Shown here in pieces: positions 1-11,378 of a stretch of 64,000 nt of DNA. The notes under the pieces were generated by a model that was not told the DNA's origin, ran no database searches, and worked only from the letters and a program-made list of their open reading frames with translations. The position numbers and the translations under genes were made by a program. Source of the stretch: Hepsetus odoe (Eukaryota; Chordata; Actinopteri; Characiformes; Hepsetidae); contig CM029384.1 in assembly GCA_017165825.1 (NCBI GenBank), positions 17,359,067 through 17,423,066 on the forward strand. Direction: 5' to 3'. Numbering within the stretch: the stretch's first letter is position 1; the number at the start of each line of letters is the position of its first letter.

Positions 1-3000
1 GCCCGGGCTTCCCTCTCTCCGGCCACTTCTTCCAGCTCCTCGAGGCCCGGATCAGGCGTTCCCAGGCCAGCGAGACATAGTCTCCAGCGTCCTGGGTCTT
101 CCCAGGTCTCTTTCGATTGGGAGCGTGCCGGAACACACCTCACCAGGGCGTCCAGGGCATCCCCTAGTGAATGCCGAGCCACCTCATCGGCTCCTCTCGA
201 TGCGGAGGAGCAGCGGCTCACCCAGGCCCTCCCGGGATGGCTGAGCTTCTCACCCCCTATCTCTAAGGAGTCCAGACACCTGGGAGAAACTCATTTGGCA
301 GCTTGTATTACGCGATCGTTCTTTGGTCACTACCTGGCATCATGGAGGTGAGGTAAGGCGTGGGTAGGCTGTAAATTGAGCTTTGCCTTCTGGCTCAGCT
401 CTTCTTCACCATGACAGGACGATGCAGGCCGCATTACTGCAGAAGCTGCCCGATCCCAGCCTGTCGATCTCCACGCTCCATTTACCCTCACTGGTGACAG
501 ATCCCAAGATAAACTCCTCCACATAGGGCAGGTCTCACCAATCCTGAGAGGGCGTTCCACCCTTTCCGACTGAGGACCATGACGCAGATTTAAGTGCCGA
601 TTTCTCATCAGCCGCTTCACACTCGGCTGCGAACCGGTCAGAGAGTGCGAAGGTCACGGCATGATGAAGGCCAACAGGACCGCGTCGCTGCAAAAAACAG
701 GAGCCAATCCTGGAAGCCCACCGGCGAGGACCCCTCAAGCGCCCTGGCGCTGCGCCTGAAATCCTGTTCATAAAAGTTATAGACAGGATCGGTGATAAGG
801 CAACCTGGCGATCAACCCTCACCGGGAACAGGTCCGACTTACTGCCCGGCAATGGGACCAGCTCTGACACCCGGTTGCAGGGACGGACCAGCCCACTTAA
901 CAAATCCGATACCCCATACTCGGAGTACCCAGAGCCCCGAGGAACCGCGGTCGAATGCCTTCTCCGGTCACAAAGCGCATAGTAAACTGGTTGCAGGCAA
1001 ACTCCCATGCACCCTCAGGTTTCTGCTAAGGGTGTAGAGCTGAATCCCACTGTTCCAGCGACCTGGGCCAGAAAACCACATTGCTCCTCCTGGATCTGAG
1101 GGATTCGACTATCCGGCGGACCACTCCTCCAGAGGACCTGAATAGACTTTCCCTGGGAGGCTGAGAAGTGATGATCCCTCTATAGTTGGAACACACCCTC
1201 CGGTCCCCTTTCTTAAAAAGGGGGACCACCACCCCGGTTTGCCAGTCCAGAGGCACCGTCCCGATGTCCATCTTTGCGTTATTTGCAGAGGCGTGTCAGC
1301 CATGACAGTCCTACAACATCCAGAGCATGAGGAACTCCTGGGCGGATCTCATCCACTCCTGGAGCCCTGCACCAAGACTTTTTGACCACCTTGGCAACCT
1401 CGACCCCAGAGATGGAAGAGTCCCACCTCGATGTCCCCAGGCTCTGCTTCCTCCTCGGAAGGCATGTTGGTGGAATTAAGGGAGGTCTTCGATACTCCCC
1501 CACCGACCCTGGCGTCCCAGTCGAGGTCAATAGCGCACCATCCCCTAACACACTCGTTGACCGTGCACTGCTTTCCCCTCACAGAGGCAGCCGGATGGTG
1601 GACCAGAATTTCAGAGACCCGTCTGGAAGTCCTTCTCCATGGCCTCTCAAACTCCTCCATGCCGAGTTTTGCCTCAGCAGCCACCAGGCCACCTTCCGGC
1701 AGCCTGTCGGTACCTATCAGCTGCCTCAGGCCCCACTGGTCAAAAAGAGCCCGGTGGGACTCAGCCTTCTTCAGCCCAGTATGGCATCCCACTACGCTGG
1801 TGTCCACCAGCAGGTTCTAGGGTTGCCACCGCCCGACGAGCACCCGACCACCTCCCGGCCACAACTCCGGTCAGCCGCCTTGACAATGGAGGTGCGGAAC
1901 AAGGTCCATTCAGACTCAATGTCCCCCACCTCCCCCACCTTGGTTAAAGCTTTGACGGAGGTGGGAGTTGAAGCTTGTCCTGACAGGGGACTCTGCCAGA
2001 CGTTCCCAGCAGACCCTCACGATACATTTGGGCTACCAGGTCTGACGGCATCCTCCCCTGCTTGACCAACCACCACCAGGTGATGGTCGGTTGACGCTCC
2101 ACCTCTCTTTACCCGAGTGTCCAAAGACATGGGGCGCCAAGTCGATGTTCCACGACCACAAAATCGATCGTTGAACTCTGCGGCCTGAGTCTCCTGTACC
2201 AGGTGCATGTAGACATCATATGCCTGAACATGGTGTTCGTTATGGACAATCCGTGGCAGACACAAAAGTCAATAACTAACCTGCTCTGGTTCAGATCGAG
2301 GGGGCCATTCCTCCCAATTACGCCCTTCCAGGTGTCACTGTCATTACCCACGTGAGCATTGAAGTCCCCAGCAGAACGATAGAGTCACCAGGAGGGACAC
2401 TCTCTAGCGCCCTCTCCAGAGACCCCAGAAAGGGTGGGTAGTCCAAAATGCTGTTTGGCGCATAAGCGCACGAACAACACTAGGACCCGTCCGACTTGAA
2501 GGCGGAGTCGCCACTCTCATCTACAAGGTAAGCCCAATGTACTGGCGTAAACCCGTGGGGCATCGTATGCCCACACCTGCTGTGCCTCTCCTCAGTGGCA
2601 ACTCCAGAGTGGGGAAGAGTCCAGCCCTCTCAGGAGACTGGTTCCAGAGTCCCAAGCTGTGCGTCAGGTGGGATCCAACTATATCTGGCTGGAGCAACTC
2701 AACCTCGCGCCTAGCTCGGCTCCTTCCCCACAGAAGAGGTGACATTCCCGTCCTAGAGCCAGCTTCTGCAGCGAGGATCCCGGACCGCCCAAGGCCCAGT
2801 TTTCCGGCCACGCCCAGCTCACAATGCACCCGACCTCTTTGGCCCCTCCACAGGTGGTGAGCCCATGGAAGGGGACACGTTGCCTCTTGGGCTAGCCGGC
2901 CAGACCCCATGGGTGAAAGCCCGACCACCAGGCGCTGTAAGCGAGCACACCTCAGGCCTGGCTCCAGAGAAAGACGGTGACCCACATCGGGCGAGAGGAA

Positions 3001-3010
3001 ACGTCTTCAG
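1..3010 (-). mobile_element. Degenerate non-LTR retrotransposon (LINE), truncated by the window edge
   Basis: Read on the minus strand this stretch carries broken pieces of a LINE polyprotein in the expected order. Near 2060-2350 are endonuclease-like pieces (GNDSDTWKGVIGRNGP, IDFVVVE, STDHHLVV). Near 1350-1800 is a linker region (GKQCTVNE, EEEAEPGD, APGVDEIRP). Near 1150-1270 is a reverse-transcriptase N-terminal block (DWQTGVVVPLFKKGDRR then SNYRGI). A palm-like segment lies at 760-900 and a C-terminal region at 1-540. The pieces fall in several frames with many stops. Around 680-692, where the catalytic Asp-Asp pair of the palm is expected, the reading frame is shifted, so the copy is dead. 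The block is much more GC-rich than its surroundings. The clade was not determined. The 5' limit near 3010 is approximate, taken from where the GC-rich sequence gives way to AT-rich DNA. Confidence 0.85.
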
Positions 3011-3478
3011 GTTTTATGCATCATCAGAGTCCTCTGAACGCCTCATATTTCATATTATTCATCAACTTATTCTGTTGAGAGCAGTGTTTTTTTTTTTTTT
3101 AGAAATGTCCAAAAACAAATATTTTAAACATGTCTGGCTATACATCAAGGAGATTATCAATTTGTCAAATATCAATTAATTAAAAAGTGCAAAATGTTAC
3201 ACTGAAGATCAATAATCAAGAATTTACAAAGAGAAAGTACTCAATGTTTTTGTTCAAATTGTGATGCTGACTAAACTTACCTTATTCCAGTTTACAGGTT
3301 TTAATCCTTATTTAGATTCAGGTGAGGAATATTAAATGTTGGGTGATTTTCTTTATAGTCGTTTTGTATCGTCTTAAGATCCAGATTGAATTAGTCTTTA
3401 GCTTTTATTCTTTAAGACTACACAGCACTCAAATGGTCTGGGTTTAAACAGTAGGCTTTATTTACATTTGATCTGTTG
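3011..3478. other. AT-rich intergenic sequence, nothing recognised
   Basis: Between the LINE and the first SINE the sequence is AT-rich, with a short poly-T run near 3088-3101. I see no coding signal or repeat I can name. Confidence 0.5.
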
Positions 3479-3709
3479 CAGTGGTGGTCTAGTTGTTAGG
3501 GGGACTAGGCCCCAGAAGGTGGTGGGTTTGAATCCCAGACCAGTAGGTTGCCCCGAGGTACAACTGAGCAAGACTGTCCCAATCACTGCTCCCTGGGCGC
3601 TTTCAATAGTTACCCCCTGCTGCACGTGTGTGAGTGTATGTGTGTGAGGGTAAAATGCAGAGGTCTAACTTCATTGCGTTTCATAATGACAAGAATAGTC
3701 ACTTTCACC
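3479..3709 (+). repeat. tRNA-derived SINE, family A
   Basis: The 5' end resembles a tRNA gene: an A-box-like CTAGTTGTTAGGG and a B-box-like GGTTTGAATCCC. A body follows with CAGTAGGTTGCCC, GAGCAAGACTGTCCC and a TGCACGTGTGTG stretch, and the copy ends in AATAGTCACTTTCACCT. The same head, body and tail recur about ten more times in this window in both orientations, which defines the family. It is a retroposed repeat, not a tRNA gene. Confidence 0.85.
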
Positions 3710-4486
3710 TGCAGTTTAGTTTTCTGTCTAGAACTCTAGGACCAGGATTATGCAGCTCTTGGTTATTGGCAGGTTTTAGCGCAAGAGTACCATTAACAGG
3801 GCTCAAATTTCCATTGAAGTTCTACCCTGATATGGATATTCCTGGACATTTTCTTCCTGCACCAAAACAACAACACTTTGCACTCTACTTGGCAACTCTT
3901 TGACACTCTTCAGTATACTGTGGCATCATTTCCTGCTTTCCCTTCAAAGACACGGAAAAGAACGAGGGCTTTTTCAGGACTAATTTTGAACGAAAGAGGC
4001 AAGAAATACTCTGCTGACTTAAACATAGTACCATGATTGTACCAAACAACTAATTCCAGATAGTCATTAGGATTTGGTCTATGATCAAGAAGGTCCTGAT
4101 CTCTTTAAAGTCAGCTAATCCTCTAGTTATAAAAGTTTGGTGCACTTATATTATCTGTTTGTATGATTCCCATCTTAGGCTGTGAAGCCCTGCCATGTCA
4201 TTAAAATTCAAAGTTTAAGGTTTATTGATGCATTGTGACACTGACATCAGTACCACCTTCTGGCCGGCTCTGCCTGTGGCTGAATAATGTTGTAAGCATT
4301 TGCTGTTATGGACCAGTATGTCTAGAGGAGGTGGAGAGTGTATCAATATTCATAGAGAAGTTTAATGATTTAGAAAACACAAACCAGCAAACAGCAAATT
4401 TCTCTTTGACTTCATCCTCTTAGTTAAAAACACCTTTAATTAAAATTAAATTGGACTCTGAAAATAAAGCATTTAACATTAACATT

Positions 4487-4488
<2 letters not shown>
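3710..4488. other. Intergenic sequence without recognised features
   Basis: This is moderately AT-rich, non-repetitive-looking DNA with only short ORFs. No splice-bounded exon or known repeat was recognised. Confidence 0.45.
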
Positions 4489-4530
<42 letters not shown>

Positions 4531-4895
4531 TCTGACCAAACAGGGCAGAGCCGAAGGTTTTTACGAACACAATAGCACCCTGAAACACTGGCATTTAGAG
4601 CTTTGTAGACCAAAAGTAACATTTTATAGTCGATGCGGACAGGACAGATTCGTTTGACAGGAAGCCAGTGAAGTCCAGATAATATCTGACAAATGTGATC
4701 AAATTTTCTGGATCTAGTGAGGACTCTAGCTGCTGCGTTCTGGACTAAGTGGAGTTTATGAAGGCTTCTACTGGAACATCCTGACAGCAAGGCATTACAA
4801 TAATCTAGTCTTGAGGTGATAAAAGCATGGACTAATATTTCTGAATCTTGTCGAGTGAGTGCACTGCTAAATTTAGCAAAAGTTTCCAAGATGAA
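4489..4895 (-). mobile_element. LINE fragment (L2/CR1-like or Rex1-like), 3' part of the reverse transcriptase ORF
   Basis: Minus-strand translation gives a typical late reverse-transcriptase stretch of fish LINEs, with motifs AFITSRLDYCNALLSG, LHLVQNAAARVLT and LHWLPVK, then KMLLLVYKALN. It stops at a 39-base poly-T tract (4489-4527 on the plus strand), which is the A-rich tail for the minus strand. Frames are damaged at the tail side. The motif string after the palm domain suggests the L2/CR1/Rex1 group, but the clade is not proven. Confidence 0.75.
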
Positions 4896-7800
4896 GAAAA
4901 GGTATTTTTATTTACAAACTGCTGCCCCCTGCTGTATGGGTGAAAAGCAGAGGCTGCATTTCGTTCATCTTTCTTTCATCCCATTCATCTTTCACTAATT
5001 TGACTGACCTTAAAATATTTTGTGCAATAAAAGGTTCAATGTGTGCTTTTCTTGTTGATGCTAATCCTACAGCTGACATGGACAGTGCAACAGCTATCAT
5101 TCAATACACTTAAATGTCTTGCTTTGAACTTAAAATCTAACTCCTTTCAGTCAAGAACCCTTTTGATGAATTAGGCAATGATTTAAAAAATTAAAAGTGA
5201 TTTGTCGCCCTCCTTCTCATAAAAGAAAAAAAAATTGCTATCCACTCTTTCATAGGATGGGTTTAATTAAAAAAACAGAAATGAAGAAAATGGCAATATA
5301 CACACAGTAAAACCAGGGACATTCAGTGGTACAGTACAGTGCATTGAATTGCAACCCCACCTACAGCCCTAAAGTTCTGTTCAACATCGTCATAGTCATA
5401 AAAGTGGTCCCGTTCATCTTCTTTTTACCTCAGAATGCAACGTTTTTATTTTTCACAGGTATCTCAAATATGATCGTACAAATGAAGGAGAAATAAGATA
5501 AATCAAGCTCCCCTCATGGTTTGAGTAAGGATGCCCTACATTAACGGTGAAGCAGCCAGTGCATGGAGTTAAACCACAAAATCCCCCACAGTGTTGTGCT
5601 CAAAACAAAGAAGCAACGTGTGGCCAAAACCTCACAGATTGACAGCACAAAAAGACATTCTTAAGACCGAGTCAGTGTATTCAAATCTAAAGGGATAATG
5701 TAAAAATTCAGTTTATTAGGAGGGATGAGAATAATGACAGTTTACAGAGCTTTGGGCGAAAGGTTTTACACCTTTTAATCTAAACCCCCAGATCTCAACG
5801 CCTCTTTTTCACTCAGAGATAAGATTACCGACCGAGCTGGACAGTGTAAAGTTGAAAAAAATAAAAACTAAAAAATAAGCTCTCGCATAAGATGTAAACC
5901 GCCTAAGAAGACTGGGCCAAATTAGTAGTGAACCTATCAAATGCCTACACAAACAGTCTACACACATCTATTATTACAGGAAATATATCCTAAGAAATTA
6001 TGTAAATAGTGAACATTAAGACAATCAAACCTATCTTATCCTTAGAGCATTTACAGTAGCCCAGTTTCCACCTTCAACTTTGCACACTCTTGGCATTCTC
6101 CCAGAATGCTTTATGAGAAGGCTTTTTGGTGGGCATGTCAAAGGCAAACAATTAAGATTCCGTGTTTAACTAATTATACATTTATATTTGCTTAGTAACT
6201 TTTTTAAATTTTAAAATCTAAGCCTGTAGATTAAATATATTATGGGTTATTAAAACTAAACATTCAGTCAAGGGTCTTAACTATTGATCAGTAGTGCAGA
6301 TTCAGGAGTTAAAAAAAAAAAAAGAAGAAGAAAAACTATTCAGACAGTGGAACACATGCATTCAAACATACATTAGCAAATGTCAGTAACTGTCAGTGTC
6401 CACCATTTAGGCACCAGTTTCCAAAAGACAGCAAAGATCCTATTTACGCCTGGTCACTTCAACTGAAGTATCTAGATTGTATTGGGATTAGATTTTAGCC
6501 GCATGGTCAGTCAGTCTGAAAAGCCGTTAGTATGTGTCGAGTAATTTGCAAATCAACAGCAAAACATCTGTGCAGCTGCTTCTTTTCAGATGATGTTTAG
6601 AAAATGCTTCTTTAGTTCATTTATTCACCGTGTCTTCATCATCAGGAAAATATAAGCATAACACAGTGTGTTGTAGCGAGACTGTCAAAAACAATAAGGC
6701 AAGGTAAGCTGCAATGCTGAATGATGGTCTTCATTAGAAAAGGGGGAGGAACCATCATACCGTGAGGGGTTTTGGGGTTGAATGTGTCTGGAAGAGGTGG
6801 CTGCCTCTAAATGGCTGTAATGTGGCTTGAATACGTATCAAACCAACCTCCTGATCAGTGTGTGTTTACACTTGATGCTGTCTGGTCAGATCCTGACATT
6901 CAAGACACGTGAAGTGACCAACTGTAAACAAGGTCATAGTGTTAATATCTTAATTATTAGGGCTTTCGATGCAATTATTGGTCCATATTTGATGAAAAGA
7001 TTCCTCACAGCACCACAGCTCAGACAGTGGGTGCATCATTATTTTACCCCAAAGTTTCTTATGTTGTTAAACTGACTTTATTTCTCAAACAAATTGCTTA
7101 TTTGGAGATTGTTTCCGATGGACAAAAAAAAAAAAAAAAAAAAAAAAGTGTTGCAGGTGCAATTCACTGTGTAGAGAAAAAAAACATTCATTTACACATG
7201 CAAATTTTTAAGAATAAGTCTCTGAACTAATTCAACAAATTCCCTTTCTCAGAAAAAAAATAAAATAAAAATAGTGCCACTGCTACAAACCATTATATAT
7301 ATTTATGGATGTATCCATTTGGTTCTTTGTAGCATGTAATATACCCCGTAATTTTACAAGGCTAACAGAGGCTTGTTTTTCTTTTACAGATTTATCATTT
7401 ATCATCCTTTTTTTTACATGAGAAGTTCTTCATTTGTTTTGTTCATTTACTCCTCATTTTTCAACACAGGCTGAGCACACATAACCTTCAGATTTAAGAC
7501 CACAGCAAGAGGACAAACACAAAGAAAGGACAAACAAAAAGACTGCAAACTCACAAGCAATCCAGTCCGTTGTAGCTGACTGTAACACGGAAAGCAAGGA
7601 CCTTCAAGCCACAACCACTGAGACAGTCTTTAAAACTCAAAAGACACATTAGGTGCAAAACATCAAGGACTTACTGTTGTACTCGGCTGAGGATGACATA
7701 CCTTTCCTCGTAAACACACGGCTCCCAATGATCAACACACAGATAACTTCACTCACACAACATATGCTTAGTCCAGAGCCCCACTGCAGTGCGTGAAACC

Positions 7801-7936
7801 TGTGTGTTTAAATGGTGGAATGGAGAGGAGTGTCGAAGACCTGAGCATTTAGGAGAATCTCTCAGCCCAGGCTGCACCTCATAAAAAGGCGAAAATGAGG
7901 AAATCGAAGAGTTCACACCTTCTCCCCCATTCGCTC
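4896..7936 (-). other. 3' flank of ABCA3, probably including its 3' UTR
   Basis: About 3 kb downstream of the ABCA3 stop codon contains no coding segment and little repeat beyond poly-A runs (6311-6323, 7124-7147). On the minus strand AATAAA signals are read where the plus strand has TTTATT. One lies at 7077-7082, about 0.85 kb after the stop, and another at 5445-5450. The 3' UTR probably ends at one of these, but cDNA would be needed to choose. Confidence 0.4.
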
Positions 7937-10214
7937 TTATTTTTTCTGGCCTTCTGAACAGTGCTGAAACTGTGCAAAACTCAAGAACACCTGCTCCAAG
8001 GAGATCTGACTCACACAATAGTCCTCGATGCAGTACTTCTCCTTAGCTGCCTCTAGAGTTCCAAACACCTTGTAGTGAAAAGACATGACATTATTATGGA
8101 TTAATAGCATATGTAAGAGCGCTGTGAAAAGCACAGTTTAGTCTCTCTCGTGCGTGTTTATGGTCGGAGAGCAATATTAAAAGAATGATCATATGATTAA
8201 ATAGGCCCTTAAGTAATTAAGCTTCCCTAGAACATACCTGTGCCCAGGTCAGTGTTTTGTCAGTCAAGTGGTAGTGTACCATGCCCTGGTGTTCATCCTT
8301 CAGTAAACTTCCTGTGAAGACGAAAATGAACTATTATCAATGTCTACAACACTTATATAGCACAAGTCAGTTTGATCAAATATCTGCGATGTAGAAACAT
8401 CTATGCCTCAAGATACAAACCAGGGAAAGTGCTCTCAACGAAGTCTTTAAAGAGCTGGAGGTCCATCTCCTCTAAATCAGTTTCTGTGTGGACTTTGGCC
8501 AATAGCGTGTAGCCGCTGCCAAATTTGCTCTTAAGGTGCTGTGGGCTACCCAGACACTTGAACTGGCCATTTACCATCACAGCCAACCTTGTGCACAAGG
8601 CCTCACACTCTTCCATACTACAGAGAAAGAAAAAGGAATACTTCATTCAAGAATCCTAACATTGCTAGGTAAAAACATGCAAACTAATTAAACCATACTT
8701 CACTTAGATTTATATATCTTTGGATATTTTAAGGACAGAAAAGTGCTTGGTGCTTCTATATGTTCCATGACTAACCTGTGGGATGTGATAACAATGGCTT
8801 TGCCAGACTCCCTGGTGCGTGTGACCGCATCCCACAGCAAGCGCCTAGCCACGGGGTCCATACCAGTGGACGGCTCGTCCAAGAAGATTACAGGCGGCCC
8901 ACCAATCAGGGCCATTCCTGCACTCAGCTTCCTCTTGTTACCCCCACTGTAGGCCAAAAAGGTAAAAAAATGAAGCCCAGAGAACATCCCATCTCCTAAA
9001 CGCACCTCTTACTATTTCCAACTTCTGTACTATCTCCATGTCAAATTTTACACTTGTGGTTCCCAAAAGTGTGGGCTTAGAGCTATTGCGGGTAGACACA
9101 CCAACAGAACAGCACAGCACAGGGAGATCTCCTGTCTCGCTCTCTCTCTACCCTTAATTTGCTGTCTCTCTCTGAATTGTTTCTTTTCCGTACCTGTAAC
9201 TGCGGACCAGTTTGTCTGCATGAGGTTCCAGAAGCAGAGAGCGTAGCACATTCTCCACGCAGGAGGACACATACTTCTCTGGGATGCCCCTGAGCCTGGC
9301 ATACATGCTCAGAGTCTCTCGGCCTGTCATGTGATCCAACACTGCATCAAACTGTGGGCAGTATCCGATCCGCTGCTGCACCTGTAAAACATAATCAACA
9401 TTTTGAATGTAGGCAATATGAAAAATTTTATTTAGTTACTGTAAAGCCTTGTAAGTTTACAAATAAGATGTTGCAATTAAGTTGCCTCGATCTTAAAAGA
9501 GAGAGAGAATGTGTAATTACTTTAATTAATAAATAAACGGAATAAAAATACTAAAGTAAAAGCATGCAGAAAATTGCAGACTGCTCATTCCATAGAGACA
9601 GTATGATGGAATTTTTTTGTGATTGGGTTACAGCGACTTCATGCCGCAGTATACCTTAAAGCCAGATACTAACCCAGGCCTAATCATAATAGCTCTATAG
9701 ATGCATTTAACCTGTTCATAGTCACCTTAAATGCTGAAAACTTTTTAGTTAATGCTTTAGTGAAAGTGTTACAGCAAAATCTAACCTTCTTCACATCTCT
9801 CAGGATGCTGTAGCCATCAATGTAGGCATCTCCCTCAGTCACAGTCTCATCTCCAGTCAGCATTTTAAAAGTGGTAGTCTTCCCTGCTCCATTAAAACCA
9901 AGAAGGCCAAAACATTCACCCTTCCCCACAGCCAGAGACAAGCGATCCACAGCCCGTAGAGACTCATGGCCTGGGTACACCTGTTCACAACACAATAAAC
10001 TTTACTTAAATGAAAATACAGAGAGCTGATTGCTAAGAAGAGCTCTGAATGTAAACAAATCTTTAGCCTAAACATAAATTACCTTTGTAAGTTCCTGAAG
10101 AATGAGGGGGCTTCCCACCATGGACTCCACTACAGGCTGGCATTCCAAAACTCGCTTTCTCTCATCAGCCACATCTCTGTCTTCAGACTGAAGACCTTCC
10201 TCCCTAGCCAGGTC
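7937..10214 (-). other. abca3: ABCA3 exons 24-30: nucleotide-binding domain 2 and C terminus
   Basis: Exons: 10083-10214, 9786-9980, 9194-9381, 8776-8946, 8421-8617, 8238-8311, 7937-8068. Exon 25 has Walker A GFNGAGKTTTFKML, exon 26 the Q-loop IGYCPQFDAVLDHMTGRE, and exon 27 YSGGNKRKLS, Walker B VIFLDEPSTGMDP and the H-loop ITSH. Exons 28-30 have GQFKCLGSPQHLKSKFGSGY, LKDEHQGMVHYHL and SVSQISLEQVFL-type sequence (here CVSQISLEQVFLSFAQ). The last exon adds 43 residues and ends GQKK-stop. Confidence 0.96.
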
Positions 10215-11345
10215 CTGACACACAATCACGCACACAAACACATACAGATGAGTTTCCCTTTAATTCAATACATCCAATCACAAATACTTCCTTAACTCTT
10301 CCCCATGCATTTGTATACAGTATTTTGCATGTGAATGTCACCCTCACCTTCCGACGTCTCCTACAGAGATTGAGTAGTGTGCGAGCACACTGCAGCTCAA
10401 TAGCAAAAAGGACAACTAGAAAAACCACACCCTGCAGGGACATGGCCACTAGGAGGCGGCCCACACCAGGCTCATCCATGGAGAAGTAATTTAGCTGGTA
10501 AGTGATGTCTGCGGTAAACAAAAAAGTGGCGCTCAGTGTTTAAACAAAAGGCAAAAAAAAAAAAAAAAAAAAGGACTTGATGGCACTCTGGCAGTCATTC
10601 TGTATAGCCAAAAAAAGCTCTGCAAATATATAGAGTAATACTCACTAAAATGTTGGCAGATATCTTTTGTAAAGCAGCTGGAGGTGCAGAAGCGTATGAT
10701 CTCATAGTTCTGATAAAACTGACTGAAGGACGTTCCTAGGCAGTAGTTGGGGAAGAGCAGGAAAACTTTATCCAGCACGTGTGAGAGCCCTTCCAGTTGA
10801 AGCTCTGAAACAGCAGAAGTAAAAGAAACACAAACTATGGTTACTTTACAAAGTCAAATACAGATCAATGGGCCATCAGCAAATCAGCATATGCCTTTAC
10901 AAAAATCTGAGCAAATACAGAACACTTCACCCAAAATGATAATGTAAATAGCAGTCAGTGGAAGCCAGGGAGCCAATGGAGACAACAAAATTTCATTAGC
11001 AAAGTCACCTGACCCTTAAAACTCCTCGGCAACAAGGATGAAACTATCCTTTAATCAGTTTCCTGAGTCCCCTGTACATGTGCAAATTGACATCTGGCCT
11101 CTCACCAGGGATGGACATGATCGTGACAGCGAGGAAGCAGGCCGTGCCGCTGATGATGTTGAAAATGGTGAGACGGGTGTAGGCAGAGGCTGCGCTTGAA
11201 AACAGGAAGCTAAGCAGGTACATGAGGGGGATCACGGACCAGCCGTAAAGCAGCAACAAAAGTAACACATCCACCAAATGATTCTCCTCTACAAAGGCTT
11301 TCACTGCAAATGTCCGGAACACCACCTGAGTGAGAGAGTGACACC

Positions 11346-11378
<33 letters not shown>

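Noticed and set aside
535..1008. Minus-strand ORF that could look like a host gene
   Set aside because: It is a palm-domain piece of the decayed LINE, in line with the other LINE fragments at 1-3010.
4451..4657. Plus-strand ORF with a long Phe run
   Set aside because: It is a translation of the poly-T tract at the end of a LINE fragment.
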